A DNA stretch of 42,636 bases, taken from positions 1 through 42,636 of the forward strand of contig JANLJE010000005.1 in the NCBI GenBank assembly GCA_029255645.1, written 5' to 3'. The stretch comes from Comamonadaceae bacterium. Its GTDB lineage: Bacteria; Pseudomonadota; Gammaproteobacteria; Burkholderiales; Rhodocyclaceae. Each line of letters begins with the position of its first letter. Position 1 is the first letter of the stretch. The translations under genes and the position numbers were made by a program. Below the pieces are notes generated by a model. The model was not told the origin of the DNA, searched no databases, and saw nothing but the letters and a program-made list of their open reading frames with translations. Positions 1 to 8,767 of the stretch are shown piece by piece.

Positions 1-123
1 CAGCGTCAGGCCCCGACCGGCATCGGCGCCGGTGGCGCCCAATTCGGCCAGCGGGACCTGGGCAATCGGCTGCAAGGCGGCGAAGCGATTACCGGTCTTG
101 AGTACGGGAGACGCGGATGCCAC
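1..123 (-). other. Partial unidentified reading frame at left edge
   Basis: A minus-strand frame opens at a possible GTG at 123 and stays open to the window edge, giving about 41 residues that include LQPIAQVPLAELGATG. It begins exactly where similarity of the neighbouring frame to IS3 transposases ends (near position 105). It may be part of a gene interrupted by, or fused to, the insertion-sequence remnant. I do not recognise the family, and it may be chance. Confidence 0.2.
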
Positions 124-499
124 GCAGGATCCGAAGCCGCGCCCAGACCTTGCGGTGACCTTCGCCAATAAAGGGCGAGGCTTCCAAGTCGGCACGGATT
201 GCGGCCAAAAGATCGGCGTCCGGAAGGTTCGGTTTCGGACCACGCCGCTACGGGTGCAAGGCCACGCCGTTGGCCGATTCCCGCGCCTGCTGCGCATAGA
301 CCGTCGAGCGGGGAAATTCGAGCACCCGGCAGACCCGCTCCAGGCCATAGGGCTTGCCGGTACCCACGGAGGTCTCGCGGCTCATCGCGACGACCTCCGA
401 CCGACCAAAGGGCGCTTCGCCCGCCTTTCCTTCTGCAGGATCTCGAGCCTCCAGTCGCGCTACGCGCTCCTTCCGCCGACCCCGGCGCAACCCCTTCAA
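89..499 (-). pseudogene. IS3-family transposase OrfB fragment, interrupted by a stop
   Basis: The minus-strand frame contains GKPYGLERVCRVLEFPRS followed, after an in-frame TAG at 248-250, by LLAAIRADLEASPFIGEG and HRKVWARLRILRGIRVSR. This is the N-terminal helix-turn-helix part (HTH_21 type) that precedes the rve integrase domain in IS3-family OrfB proteins. The natural OrfB start may be the ATG at 382 (MSRETSVG). The frame ends at a stop at 89-91 and the whole DDE catalytic domain is absent, so the element is dead. No convincing orfA or paired terminal repeats are visible. The remnant is recognised with good confidence; its exact limits are not. Confidence 0.75.
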
Positions 500-740
500 C
501 CTTCGATCCCTTCAGCATGACTTCAGCTCCTTTTCCAGACACGATTCAACCCCAAATTCGTGTCCAGAAAAACCGGGGCCGGCACATGGCTCCCAGTCCA
601 AAAATCAGTAGTGGGCCGAAGTCACCGGAAAACCCCTTAAACTGTTGCCATCTATAGACTCCTAGCACGACGCCCGCCATCAATAAATGCTTGATAGCGG
701 ACATTTTTTATTTCCACCCCTTTTGCCGCCCTTGCCCGCC

Positions 741-1721
741 ATGTCTTTTGACCCTGCCGCCCAACTCGTCCTGGCCCCCATGGAGGGCCTGGCCGATCAT
801 GAAATGCGCGAGGTGCTCACCGCCGTGGGCGGTTACGACTGGGGCATCTGCCCCTTCGTGCGGGTATCCGGCAGCGTCTTGCCGCGCCGCGCCTTCCAGC
901 GCATCTGCCCGGAATTGCTGCAAGGCGGCCGCACCCGGGCGGGCACGCCGATGCGGGTGCAGCTGATGGGCTCCGACCCTGGTCTACTCGCCGACAATGC
1001 CAGCGCCCTGCTCGAACTCTCCCCGGCCGGTATCGACCTCAATTTCGGCTGCCCGGCCCCCACCGTCAATCGCCACCGCGGCGGCGCAGCGCTCTTGGAG
1101 GAGCCGGAGCTGCTGCGCGCCATCGCCACGGCCGTGCGTGCCCGGGTGCCTGCCCACCTTCCCTTTACCGCCAAGATGCGCCTCGGCCTCAAGGACAGCA
1201 GCCGGGCCCTGGAGTGCGCCCAGGCCCTGGAGGCGGGCGGGGTGGATGCCCTGATCGTCCATGGCCGCACCCAGGCAGATGGCTACCGGCCGCCAGCCCG
1301 CTGGGACAAGATCGCCCGGGTGCGGCAGGCCGTCCGGGTGCCGGTGGTGGCCAACGGCGAGGTGTGGAGCGCGGCCGACTACGCCGCCATCCGGGCCGAG
1401 AGCGGCTGTTGCGCCGTGATGCTGGGCCGGGGCGCCGTGACCGATCCGCTCCTGCCCCGCCGCATCCGGGGCGAAGCCGGCGGCGGCTGGCCGGAGCTGC
1501 TGCCCCACCTGGCCGATTACTGGGCCCTGATCTGCCGCCGGGTGCGGCCCGAACATGCTCCGGGCCGTCTCAAGCAGTGGCTGGGGCTGATGCGCCGGGC
1601 CTACCCCGAGGCCGGGCGGCTTTACTTGAGCCTGCGTCCGCTCTGCCGGCTGGCCGAGGTGGAGGTCCTGCTGCGGCAAGCCGGCATCCCCGTCTGGCAT
1701 CAGGAAGCGGAGGCGGCCTGA
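741..1721 (+). CDS. dusC: tRNA-dihydrouridine synthase, DusC type
   Basis: Flavin enzyme that reduces uridine to dihydrouridine in tRNA; the E. coli DusC enzyme acts at U16. The 326-residue product has the Dus order: LAPMEGL near residue 10, NFGCPAPTVNRHRGG with the catalytic cysteine at about residue 104, MRLGL, VHGRT, a VANGEVWS phosphate-binding stretch and LGRGAVTDPLL. Length fits the family (E. coli DusC 315). An in-frame ATG at 687 would add 18 residues without family similarity, so I chose 741, which puts the flavin-binding motif at the expected distance. There is no clear Shine-Dalgarno. The gene stands alone after the IS remnant, with the minisatellite downstream. Confidence 0.9.
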   Translation: MSFDPAAQLVLAPMEGLADHEMREVLTAVGGYDWGICPFVRVSGSVLPRRAFQRICPELLQGGRTRAGTPMRVQLMGSDPGLLADNASALLELSPAGIDLNFGCPAPTVNRHRGGAALLEEPELLRAIATAVRARVPAHLPFTAKMRLGLKDSSRALECAQALEAGGVDALIVHGRTQADGYRPPARWDKIARVRQAVRVPVVANGEVWSAADYAAIRAESGCCAVMLGRGAVTDPLLPRRIRGEAGGGWPELLPHLADYWALICRRVRPEHAPGRLKQWLGLMRRAYPEAGRLYLSLRPLCRLAEVEVLLRQAGIPVWHQEAEAA

Positions 1722-1782
1722 GATGCGCCTGCCTGGGCCGTTTCCCCCTACCCAAGAGCTAGGCGCCTGCGGCCTGGGTGAA

Positions 1783-1876
1783 GGGGAACTTGGGGGGGAA
1801 CTTGGGGGGGAACTCGGAGGGGAACTTGGGTTAAGGAACTTGGGCCGAGGAGAACTTGGGCCGAGGGGAACTTGGG
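1783..1876. repeat. Degenerate GGGGAACTTGGG minisatellite
   Basis: Seven variants of the core GGAACTTGGG follow one another with spacers of zero to a few bases (some copies differ, for example AACTCGGA). The array fills most of the 171-bp gap between dusC and the TrmB-like gene and ends just before the latter's ribosome-binding site (AAGGA, about 1881). It is in neither reading frame and does not look like an insertion sequence or CRISPR. Confidence 0.85.
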
Positions 1877-1892
1877 TGTAAGGAAGCCTGAG

Positions 1893-2576
1893 ATGTTCGC
1901 CAATTCCCGCGCCGTCCAAAGCCGCCAGAGCGGGCCCCATGCCGACCTCGCCGTGGTGCTGCGCCGCCACCTGGAGCATCCCTTCCAGAAGCCTCTCCTC
2001 GATTACAACCGGGCCGCCGCCGCCACTGCCCTGGCCGCCTGGCGTGAGTGGAATCCGGCGGCGCCCTTGATCCTCGACAGCGGCTGCGGCGTGGGCTGGA
2101 GCACTGTGCAACTGGCCCGGCAATGGCCGCACGCCTTCGTGCTCGGGGTGGATCAATCCTCGGCGCGCCTGGGCCGGGGCAGGGAGGCCCTGGGGGAAGC
2201 CCCCGCCAACATGGCCCTGGTCCGCGCCGACCTGGTGGATTTCTGGCGCCTGCTGGAGGCTGCCGGCATCCGGCTGTTGCGCCATTACCTGCTCTATCCC
2301 AATCCCTGGCCGAAGATCGGCCACCTGCAGCGGCGCTGGCACGGCCACCCGGTATTTCCCGCTCTCCTCGCCCTGGGCGGGGTGCTGGAATGCCGCAGCA
2401 ACTGGGGCATCTATGTCGAGGAGCTGGCCCTGGCCCTGGAACTTGCCACGGGGCGGGCGGCGGCGGTGCACCCCTGGGAGCCGGAAGGCCGCTATCTGAC
2501 TCCGTTCGAGCGCAAGTACAAGGAATCGGGCCAGATCCTGTGGCGCCTGCTTTTCGATCTGGGGGAGGGGGCGTGA
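1893..2576 (+). CDS. TrmB-like SAM-dependent methyltransferase
   Basis: A 227-residue class I methyltransferase resembling tRNA (guanine-46-N7) methyltransferase TrmB. Visible are a SAM-binding loop (DSGCGVGWST, about residues 62-71), the acidic end of beta-2 (LGVDQS) and YPNPWPK followed by a basic stretch, the counterpart of the PDPWPKKRH signature of TrmB. The tyrosine/asparagine variant and overall divergence suggest a paralogue rather than the housekeeping TrmB, so substrate is uncertain. The ATG at 1893 has AAGGA about 8 bases upstream and is preferred over an in-frame start at 1872. The stop overlaps the next gene by 4 bases, implying translational coupling. Confidence 0.75.
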   Translation: MFANSRAVQSRQSGPHADLAVVLRRHLEHPFQKPLLDYNRAAAATALAAWREWNPAAPLILDSGCGVGWSTVQLARQWPHAFVLGVDQSSARLGRGREALGEAPANMALVRADLVDFWRLLEAAGIRLLRHYLLYPNPWPKIGHLQRRWHGHPVFPALLALGGVLECRSNWGIYVEELALALELATGRAAAVHPWEPEGRYLTPFERKYKESGQILWRLLFDLGEGA

Positions 2577-2902
2577 GCAATCCCTGCCAGAGTTGCGGCG
2601 CCTGCTGCTCGGCCTTCCGGGTCGATTTCCACCCGGTGGAACTGGCCGGCGGGGCCTTTGCCTGGGGCGCGGGGGTGCCGCGGGAGCTGACGGTGCCCGT
2701 GACCGCGCAACTCGTGCGCATGGCCGGCACCGATGCCAGTCCGCCCCGCTGCGTCGCCCTGGCCGGGGCGGTGGGGGTGGCCGTGGCCTGCCGCATCTAT
2801 GCGGAGCGTCCTTCCCCCTGCCGTGAGTTCGAGGTCGAACATGCCGCCTGCGCCCGGGCCCGCAAGCGCCATGGCCTGCCACCCCTGGCGCCGCAGGATT
2901 GA
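2573..2902 (+). CDS. YkgJ-type CxxCxxCC cluster protein
   Basis: A 109-residue protein starting with GTG inside the stop of the preceding gene. The N-terminus reads NPCQSCGACCSAF, the CxxCxxCC motif of the YkgJ family (PF03692), with further cysteines in ACRIYAERPSPCREFE and HAACARARKR. Members are thought to bind zinc or an Fe-S cluster; the biochemical role is not established. Overlap with the TrmB-like gene suggests co-expression. It converges on recQ across a 48-base gap that contains two copies of GGCCGAGGTTT. Confidence 0.8.
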   Translation: MSNPCQSCGACCSAFRVDFHPVELAGGAFAWGAGVPRELTVPVTAQLVRMAGTDASPPRCVALAGAVGVAVACRIYAERPSPCREFEVEHAACARARKRHGLPPLAPQD

Positions 2903-2950
2903 GGTTTCCGGCCGAGGTTTGAGGCGGTATCGAGATTGCAGGCCGAGGTT

Positions 2951-4801
2951 TCAGGCTTGTTGCACCAGGGCGAGGATCTCCTCCCCGTAACGCGCCATCT
3001 TGGCTTCGCCAAAGCCCGGCACGCGCATCAGGTAGTCCCGGCTGGAAGGCCGCAGTTCGGCGATTTCCTTCAAGGTCCGGTCGTGGAAGATCACGTAGGC
3101 CGGCACTCCCTGGGCTCTGGCGGTTGCCGCCCGCCACTGGCGCAGACGCTCGAAGAGGGCGAGGGCCTGCGCGCCGAGGTCGGCCGTGAGCGGGGTCGCG
3201 CTGTCGCCCCGGCTGAAACTGCGCGCCGGCTTTGGGGATCTGCGCGGGCGGCGCAGTTCCACGGACTGCTCGCCCTTCAAAACCGGCCTGGCAGCGGCGG
3301 TGAGCTTCAGGGCCCCGTATTCGTTCATGTTCGCATGGAGCAGGCCGGCGGCCACCAGCTGGCGGAATACGGCGCGCCAGGCGGGCTCGTCCAGGTCGGC
3401 GCCGATGCCCCAGGTGGAGAGCTGCTGGTGGCCGTATTCCCGGATCTTGGGGTTTTCCTTGCCGCGCAGCACGTCGATCAGGTGCTTGGCGCCAAAGCGC
3501 TGGCCGGTGCGATAGGCGGTGGACAGGGCCTTTCTCGCCGCCTCGGTGCCGTCCCAGCATTCCGGCGGGTCGAGGCAGACATCGCAGTTGCCGCAGGGCT
3601 GGCTGACTTCCCCGAAGTAGTCGAGCAGCACCACGCGGCGGCAGCGCGGCGATTCCGCATAGCCGAGCAGCGCCGTCAGCTTCTGGCTTTCCAGGCGCTT
3701 TTGCGCCTCGCCGGCGCTGGAATCGTCGATGCGGGAACGCTGCAGGGCCACGTCCTGAAGGCCATAGCTCATCCAGGCTTCGGCGGGTTCTCCGTCGCGC
3801 CCGGCGCGGCCGGTTTCCTGGTAGTAGGCTTCCAGGCTCTTGGGCAGGTCGAGGTGGGCGACGAAGCGCACGTCCGGTTTGTCGATGCCCATGCCAAAGG
3901 CGATGGTAGCCACCATGATCAGCCCTTCCTCGCGCAGGAAGCGGCGCTGGTTCGCGGCTCGCACCTCGGTAGCGAGGCCGGCGTGGTAGGGCAGGGCCGG
4001 GTGGCCCTCCTGGCTGAGCCAGGCGGCGATCTCCTCCACCTTCTTGCGCGACAGGCAATAGACGATGCCGGCCTCGCCCCGGTGGCCGCCGAGAAAATCC
4101 AGGAGCTGGCGCTTGGGATTGTCCTTTTCCACTACCGTGTAGCGGATGTTGGGCCGGTCGAAGCTGGAGAGGAAGACCCGCGCCTCGCTCAGGCCCAGGC
4201 GGACGATCATTTCCCGCCGGGTGGCCTCGTCGGCGGTGGCGGTGAGGGCGATGCGCGGCACGTCCGGGTGGCGCTCGTGGATGGCGGAAAGCTGCAGGTA
4301 CTCGGGGCGGAAGTCGTGGCCCCACTGCGAGACGCAATGCGCTTCGTCGATGGCGAACAGGGCCAGGCGGCCGCCTTCGGCGAGGCCATCCAGGAGCGCC
4401 AGGAAGCGCTCGGTCATGAGCCGTTCCGGGGCCACATAGAGGAGGTCGAGGTCGTCGGCAAAAAGACGCCGTTCGGTCTCCCGCACCTCTTCCCAGGCCA
4501 CGGTGGAATTGAGGAGCGCCGCCCGGATGCCGAGTTGGGTGAGGGCATCCACCTGATCCTGCATCAGGGCGATCAAGGGCGAGACGACGATCGCCACGCC
4601 GCGGCGCATGAGGGCAGGAATCTGGTAGCAGAGCGACTTGCCGCCGCCGGTGGGCATCAGCACCAGGGCATCGCCGCCGCCGGCCACATGCGCGATGATC
4701 TCCGCCTGCTGGCCGCGAAAGGCCGGGTAGCCGAAGGTGTGCCGGAGGATGTCGAGGGCAGAGGGGGAAGACGAAAGGGCGGCAGGCATGGGGGCAGGCA
4801 T
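2951..4801 (-). CDS. recQ: ATP-dependent DNA helicase RecQ
   Basis: 3'-5' DNA helicase acting in RecF-pathway recombination and fork repair. The 616-residue protein has Walker A MPTGGGKS (49-56), a DEAH box in FAIDEAHCVSQWGHDFRPEY, motif VI QETGRAGRDG, a RecQ-C-terminal zinc site with CRRVVLLDYFGE and CGNCDVC, a winged helix, and a C-terminal HRDC domain (QALALFERLRQWR onward). Length and domain order match E. coli RecQ (609). Start candidates are ATG at 4801 or 4789; neither has a good Shine-Dalgarno. A GATAAT hexamer lies at 4811-4816 on the same strand, close enough that the transcript could be leaderless or nearly so. Confidence 0.96.
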   Translation of the reverse strand: MPAPMPAALSSSPSALDILRHTFGYPAFRGQQAEIIAHVAGGGDALVLMPTGGGKSLCYQIPALMRRGVAIVVSPLIALMQDQVDALTQLGIRAALLNSTVAWEEVRETERRLFADDLDLLYVAPERLMTERFLALLDGLAEGGRLALFAIDEAHCVSQWGHDFRPEYLQLSAIHERHPDVPRIALTATADEATRREMIVRLGLSEARVFLSSFDRPNIRYTVVEKDNPKRQLLDFLGGHRGEAGIVYCLSRKKVEEIAAWLSQEGHPALPYHAGLATEVRAANQRRFLREEGLIMVATIAFGMGIDKPDVRFVAHLDLPKSLEAYYQETGRAGRDGEPAEAWMSYGLQDVALQRSRIDDSSAGEAQKRLESQKLTALLGYAESPRCRRVVLLDYFGEVSQPCGNCDVCLDPPECWDGTEAARKALSTAYRTGQRFGAKHLIDVLRGKENPKIREYGHQQLSTWGIGADLDEPAWRAVFRQLVAAGLLHANMNEYGALKLTAAARPVLKGEQSVELRRPRRSPKPARSFSRGDSATPLTADLGAQALALFERLRQWRAATARAQGVPAYVIFHDRTLKEIAELRPSSRDYLMRVPGFGEAKMARYGEEILALVQQA

Positions 4802-4860
4802 GAAGGCGGGATTATCCCACGCTGGCAGGGCTTCACGCAGGCTGAGCGAGGGAGTCAGTC

Positions 4861-5244
4861 TCAGACCAGCTTGACCGTGTCACCGTAGCGCACCAGCTTG
4901 CTGTCCACCGTGAGCAGGATCAGGGGTTCGGCCCGGGATTGGGCCACCAGCAGGCGGTCGAAAGGGTCCTTGTGGTCGTCGCAGGCTGGCAGTCCGGCAA
5001 GCCCCAGGATGTGCTCATTACGAATGTCCAGCCAGGTAAAACCCATGGCTTCCACTTGGGCAGCAAAGACTGGCAGGTCGATGTGCAGACGGCCCAGCCC
5101 GGCCTTGATGGTAAGTTCCCACAGGGATGCCCGGCTGACGAAAACGGCCTCTGCTGATTCGATCACCTTCCGCACCGAGGCGGTGATGCGTGCATCCCCG
5201 GTCTGCCACCAGAAAGCGAAATGGGTGTCCAGTAATAGCCTCAT
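4861..5244 (-). CDS. vapC: PIN-domain toxin (VapC-like ribonuclease)
   Basis: A 127-residue PIN protein beginning LLLDTHFAFWW, the form common in type II toxins. The acidic residues expected for metal binding are visible: D6, E43 in SLWELTIKAGLGRL, D96 in HKDPFDRLLVAQ and D114 in LLTVDSKL. VapC-family toxins cleave RNA and are inhibited by the partner antitoxin. Its ATG overlaps the antitoxin stop (ATGA, 5241-5244), the usual antitoxin-toxin operon arrangement. All catalytic positions are present, so it is probably functional. The exact RNA target cannot be told. Confidence 0.88.
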   Translation of the reverse strand: MRLLLDTHFAFWWQTGDARITASVRKVIESAEAVFVSRASLWELTIKAGLGRLHIDLPVFAAQVEAMGFTWLDIRNEHILGLAGLPACDDHKDPFDRLLVAQSRAEPLILLTVDSKLVRYGDTVKLV

Positions 5245-5510
5245 CGGGGCGCACCCATATCACGGGGCTGAGCTTCTGCCTGCAGGCAGTCGAAAATGTC
5301 ATCCAGAGGGGCGTCGAAATCTTCTTGCATACTCCAGTCCCGCCCCTGCATGCTGCCCGGTGGTGCGAGCTTGTTGGGTGCCGGGCGGTAAGCGGAGAGC
5401 GTCGCCACGGGCTGACCCGCCCGGGCGATGACCACTTCCTCGCCCTTTTCCACTGCTTCGATCAAGCGGGAGAAATGGGTCTTCGCTTCATGGATGTTGA
5501 TGGTTTGCAT
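5241..5510 (-). CDS. Phd/YefM-type antitoxin
   Basis: An 89-residue protein starting MQTINIHEAKTHFSRLIEAV and followed by GEEVVIARAGQPVATL, the Phd/YefM DNA-binding fold. The acidic, proline-containing C-terminal half would wrap the toxin. It is transcribed ahead of, and overlaps, the PIN toxin, and such antitoxins normally autorepress their operon. An imperfect palindrome at about 5553-5572, between lpxH and this start, could be the operator or the end of the lpxH message. Family assignment is good; the exact subfamily name is not fixed by what I can see. Confidence 0.87.
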   Translation of the reverse strand: MQTINIHEAKTHFSRLIEAVEKGEEVVIARAGQPVATLSAYRPAPNKLAPPGSMQGRDWSMQEDFDAPLDDIFDCLQAEAQPRDMGAPR

Positions 5511-5576
5511 GGCAGGGCTTTCAGGGGTTAGTCCGGTCTTAGTCTAGCATGGGTTCGGCAACAAGCCGGAACGGCG

Positions 5577-6317
5577 TCAGCTAGGTAGCAACGATTCCCG
5601 CCGCAATTGCGCCCCATCCCAGCTTAGCGCTTCACCCCGGTCCTCGCTCCAGTCCGCCAGCACCCAGCGTTCCACATGGATGCCGTCCACGATGTGGTCG
5701 TGGGTGGCGGGTTGGTGGGTGTGGCCATGGATGAAGGTGGCGTAGCCATGCTGGCGCAGGAAGTCGTCGGTTTCGCCGGGGTTGAGGTCCATCAGGTAGG
5801 CGGATTTTCCGCGCTTGGCGACTTCGCTCTGCTGGCGTAGCTGTGCGGCGATGGCCAGGCGTTCCCTCAAAGGCTTGGCCAGGAAGGCGGCCTGCCAGTC
5901 CGGGTTGCGGGTCTGGGCGCGAAACTGCTGGTAGGCCTCGTCGTCGGTGCAGAGGGCATCGCCGTGCGAGAGGACGAACTGCCATTGCGGGGTGGACAGC
6001 ACATAGGGGTCGGGCAGCAGGGTGAGGCCGGCGGCCCGGGCGAAGTCTTGCCCCAGGAGGAAGTCACGGTTGCCGTGCTGCAGGTGGATGGCAAGCCCGG
6101 TGGCGCTGGCCTGGGCGAGGGCAGCGATGATCTCCTGGTGGCAGGGATCTTCCATGTCGTCGTCGCCGACCCAGGTCTCGAAGCAGTCGCCGAGGAGGTA
6201 GAGGCGGTTGTTTCTGGCGACATCCGGGCGGGCGATGCGCTCCAGAAAGGCCTTGAAAAGACGAATCGCCCCGGGGGTCCGGGGCGACAGGTGCAGGTCG
6301 GAGATGAAGTAGATCAA
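5577..6317 (-). CDS. lpxH: UDP-2,3-diacylglucosamine diphosphatase LpxH
   Basis: Hydrolyses UDP-2,3-diacylglucosamine to lipid X and UMP in lipid A synthesis at the inner membrane. The product of about 246 residues has the metallophosphoesterase motifs FISDLHLS, GDCFETWVGDDD, HGNRDFLLG, LSHGDAL and HGHTHQPA, which hold two Mn ions. The open frame extends back into ppiB, but similarity starts at L-I-Y-F-I-S-D, so I place the start at a TTG (6315-6317), with AAGG overlapping the ppiB stop as ribosome-binding site. The 16-base gap suggests co-transcription with ppiB. E. coli LpxH is 240 residues. Confidence 0.92.
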   Translation of the reverse strand: MIYFISDLHLSPRTPGAIRLFKAFLERIARPDVARNNRLYLLGDCFETWVGDDDMEDPCHQEIIAALAQASATGLAIHLQHGNRDFLLGQDFARAAGLTLLPDPYVLSTPQWQFVLSHGDALCTDDEAYQQFRAQTRNPDWQAAFLAKPLRERLAIAAQLRQQSEVAKRGKSAYLMDLNPGETDDFLRQHGYATFIHGHTHQPATHDHIVDGIHVERWVLADWSEDRGEALSWDGAQLRRESLLPS

Positions 6318-6333
6318 GCCGGTCCGGCCAGCC

Positions 6334-6825
6334 TTAGATGGCTTCGGCCTTTTCGATGATGACGTCGTCCACGGGCACGTCCTGGTGGAAGCCCTTGTTG
6401 CCGGTCTTGACGGACTTGATCTTGTCCACCACGTCCATGCCTTCCACCACTTCGCCAAAGACGCAGTAGCCCCAGCCGCTGCCGGAGGGGGCCTTGAAGT
6501 CGAGGAAATCGTTGTCGGAGACGTTGATGAAGAACTGGGCGGTGGCGGAGTGGGGATCGTTGGTGCGGGCCATGGCGATGCTGCCGCGCTTGTTCTTGAG
6601 GCCGTTGGCGGCTTCGTTTTCGATCTGCTCGCGGGTGTCCTTCTGCTTCATGCCGGGCTCAAAGCCGCCACCCTGGATCATGAAACCATCGATGACCCGG
6701 TGGAAGAGGGTGTTGTCATAGTAGCCGTCCTGCACGTACTGGAGGAAGTTCCTGACGGTGACGGGGGCCTTTTCGGCATCCAGCTCGAGGGTGATGGTGC
6801 CGAGGTTGGTTTGCAGCTTGATCAT
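6334..6825 (-). CDS. ppiB: Cytosolic peptidyl-prolyl cis-trans isomerase B
   Basis: Cyclophilin that speeds isomerisation of proline peptide bonds. The 163 residues include [18 protein letters not shown] with the catalytic arginine, [18 protein letters not shown] and the [19 protein letters not shown]-terminal part. It has no signal peptide, so it is cytosolic, unlike its neighbour. It begins 9 bases after the ppiA stop and is very similar to it, so the pair looks like an old tandem duplication with different cellular addresses. Confidence 0.95.
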   Translation of the reverse strand: MIKLQTNLGTITLELDAEKAPVTVRNFLQYVQDGYYDNTLFHRVIDGFMIQGGGFEPGMKQKDTREQIENEAANGLKNKRGSIAMARTNDPHSATAQFFINVSDNDFLDFKAPSGSGWGYCVFGEVVEGMDVVDKIKSVKTGNKGFHQDVPVDDVIIEKAEAI

Positions 6826-6834
6826 GTTGATGGC

Positions 6835-7392
6835 TCACTTTTCGGAAATGATTTTGACGGACTGGATGATGACAGCTTCGTTGGGCACGTCCTGGTGGGG
6901 ACCGGAGCGGCCGGTGGGGACCTTGGCGATCTTGTCCACCACGTCCATGCCGGCGGTGACCTTGCCGAATACGGCGTAGCCCCAGCCGTCGAAAGAGGGG
7001 TAGTCCAGGTTCTTGTTGTCCACCAGATTGATGAAGAACTGGGAGGTGGCGGAGTGGGGGTCGGGGCGCCGGGCCATGGCGATGGTGCCGCGGCTGTTCC
7101 TGAGCCCGTTCCTGGCTTCGTTCTCGATGGGTTCGCGGGTTTCCTTCGGGTTCATCCTGGAATCGAAGCCGCCGCCCTGGATCATGAAGCCGGGAATCAC
7201 CCGGTGGAACACGGTACCGTTGTAGAAGCCGTCCCGGGCGTACTGGAGGAAGTTGGCCACGGATTTGGGGGCTTTGGCATCGTTGAGTTCCAGAACGATC
7301 CTGCCCTGGCTGGTTTCCAGTTCCACGGTGGGGGCTGCCCAGCCCAGGGTGGAGGCGGCGAGGCCGGCGGCCAGAATGAGTGCGCGCAACAT
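6835..7392 (-). CDS. ppiA: Exported peptidyl-prolyl cis-trans isomerase
   Basis: Periplasmic cyclophilin. From the ATG at 7392 (AGGAG ribosome-binding site 8 bases upstream) the 185-residue protein starts with [20 protein letters not shown], a signal peptide cut near WAA-PTV. The mature part has [33 protein letters not shown] and [15 protein letters not shown]. The frame is open further upstream but that part is not cyclophilin-like. It is upstream of ppiB in the same transcript and downstream of the L,D-transpeptidase, so it may help envelope protein folding. Confidence 0.93.
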   Translation of the reverse strand: MLRALILAAGLAASTLGWAAPTVELETSQGRIVLELNDAKAPKSVANFLQYARDGFYNGTVFHRVIPGFMIQGGGFDSRMNPKETREPIENEARNGLRNSRGTIAMARRPDPHSATSQFFINLVDNKNLDYPSFDGWGYAVFGKVTAGMDVVDKIAKVPTGRSGPHQDVPNEAVIIQSVKIISEK

Positions 7393-7435
7393 GGGGATTT
7401 TCTCCTGCAAACGGGGGTGGGGCCGGAGCCAGGGC

Positions 7436-8767
7436 TCAGGCGGCCCCTTCGTAGATGATCTTCCAGTGGCCCTTTTCACGGGCCCAGTACTGGCGTTTTT
7501 TCATGGTGTTGCTGAGGTTGTTGCTGTCGTAGGCCTGGTCGAAGGTGACCACGACGACTTCTTCCTGCCCCGGGTTGCGGAACAGGGAAAGATTGTTGAT
7601 CTGCACCTTGATCCAGGCCTTGCCTTGATTGACCTGGCGTTTTTGCTGGGCGAAGGTTTCGAAGTCCTGACCGTCGCTCTGGAAAGCGCGGGAATAATGG
7701 CGCAGATAACGATCCGTGTCCCGGCTTTCCCAGTCCGTGCGCCAGGTGTCGATGGCGGTATTGAGCTCGGCCCGCTCCTTCTGCCAGTCATCCAGGGACA
7801 GCCATTCGATGTCGTTGCTGATGATGACCGGGGTCAGGCCCACCTGGATGCTCTTGCCCAGGGTGTCGAAATCCTGGTTGGTCAGTACCACGCAGCCGTC
7901 GGAGGCTTTCGGTGGACGGGAGAAAGTGTCGGAAGGGGTGCCGTGCAGCCAGATGCCGGAGCCGCTGCGCCCATGGCGCTTGTCCCATTCATTGGGATAG
8001 TCGAGGGGGAAGGCGCCGTGGCCGTAGAGGTCGGCCAGCTTTTCCCGGGGCAGGCTGGAGGTGACGTGGTAGACGCCGATGGGGGTGCGCTTGTCGCCTT
8101 CCGTCATCTTGTCGGAACCCAGCTTGCCCTGGGTTACATAGTAGTCGGCCATGAAGCGGGGCCGGCCCTTGTCATTCTTGTACAGGTAGAGGCGGGCCTT
8201 CTTGGTATCGACGACGATGGCGTACTGCTGGTCCTCGCGCATTTGCAGCAGGTAGCGCGGCACGTAGTCGGCCGGGGGTTTGTTCTTGTAGCCCTGGAGC
8301 CGCAAAAAAGCTTCTTCGCGCAGGTCGGCAATGCGGTCAGCGGGGGCTTCCTGGGCGGCGCCGAAGGTGCTGATGGGGCGAGCCCGGGCGAGCAGCAGGT
8401 CGCCCTTGATCAGGTAGGCGAGGCGGAAGTTGGGGTAACGCTGGATCAGGCCTTCGGTGAGTTGCAGGGCGGCATCCAGGCGGCGCGCCTCGATTTCGGC
8501 AAAGATCCGCTCAAGCTGGGGTTCCGGGCCGGAATCGGAAAGGGTGGCGGTGGCGGTGGGGGCGGCGTCTGGCGTGCTGCCCAGCAACTGGCCGATGGTG
8601 GCCATGACATCCTTGGGCGGGTCCTGTACCGGGGCGGCGGCCACCGAGGCCGCGGCTACCCCGATCGGCTCGACCGGCTTACCTGCATCCGGGCGGATCA
8701 TGACCCACATGCTGCCGACCACACCCATCGTGGCCAGCGCACCTGTCAGCAAACGACGCAACCGCAT
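7436..8767 (-). CDS. L,D-transpeptidase with NTF2-like C-terminal domain
   Basis: Predicted periplasmic YkuD-family enzyme that forms or edits L,D cross-links in peptidoglycan or attaches proteins to it. An N-terminal hydrophobic segment ([17 protein letters not shown]) serves as signal or anchor. The YkuD domain contains IWLHGTPSD and [11 protein letters not shown], with the nucleophilic cysteine at about residue 292. The last ~110 residues (from [20 protein letters not shown]) form an NTF2/SnoaL-like domain also found at the end of the adjacent TPR protein. I use ATG 8767, which overlaps the TPR gene's stop by one base (TGATG), rather than a TTG at 8770. Confidence 0.9.
   Translation of the reverse strand: MRLRRLLTGALATMGVVGSMWVMIRPDAGKPVEPIGVAAASVAAAPVQDPPKDVMATIGQLLGSTPDAAPTATATLSDSGPEPQLERIFAEIEARRLDAALQLTEGLIQRYPNFRLAYLIKGDLLLARARPISTFGAAQEAPADRIADLREEAFLRLQGYKNKPPADYVPRYLLQMREDQQYAIVVDTKKARLYLYKNDKGRPRFMADYYVTQGKLGSDKMTEGDKRTPIGVYHVTSSLPREKLADLYGHGAFPLDYPNEWDKRHGRSGSGIWLHGTPSDTFSRPPKASDGCVVLTNQDFDTLGKSIQVGLTPVIISNDIEWLSLDDWQKERAELNTAIDTWRTDWESRDTDRYLRHYSRAFQSDGQDFETFAQQKRQVNQGKAWIKVQINNLSLFRNPGQEEVVVVTFDQAYDSNNLSNTMKKRQYWAREKGHWKIIYEGAA

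Noticed and set aside
551-590. IS terminal inverted repeat beginning TGTCCAGAAAAACC
   Set aside because: No matching second end in the window, and too little space for orfA; cannot be supported.
1783-1876. CRISPR array
   Set aside because: Units are adjacent without unique spacers of regular length and there are no cas genes.
984-4337. Very long minus-strand open frame (over 1100 codons)
   Set aside because: It crosses dusC, the TrmB-like gene and recQ in another frame and is Pro/Arg/Gly-rich without domains; a high-GC artefact.
2936-4888. Plus-strand 650-codon frame opposite recQ
   Set aside because: Antisense shadow of recQ, which has all helicase motifs.
6318-6458. N-terminal extension of LpxH into ppiB
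   Set aside because: Residues before LIYFISD are a frame-shadow of ppiB and unlike metallophosphoesterases.
6385-7458. Plus-strand frame opposite the two cyclophilins, rich in Gly/Val/His
   Set aside because: Mirror of ppiB and ppiA; its apparent internal repeats come from the paralogy of those genes.
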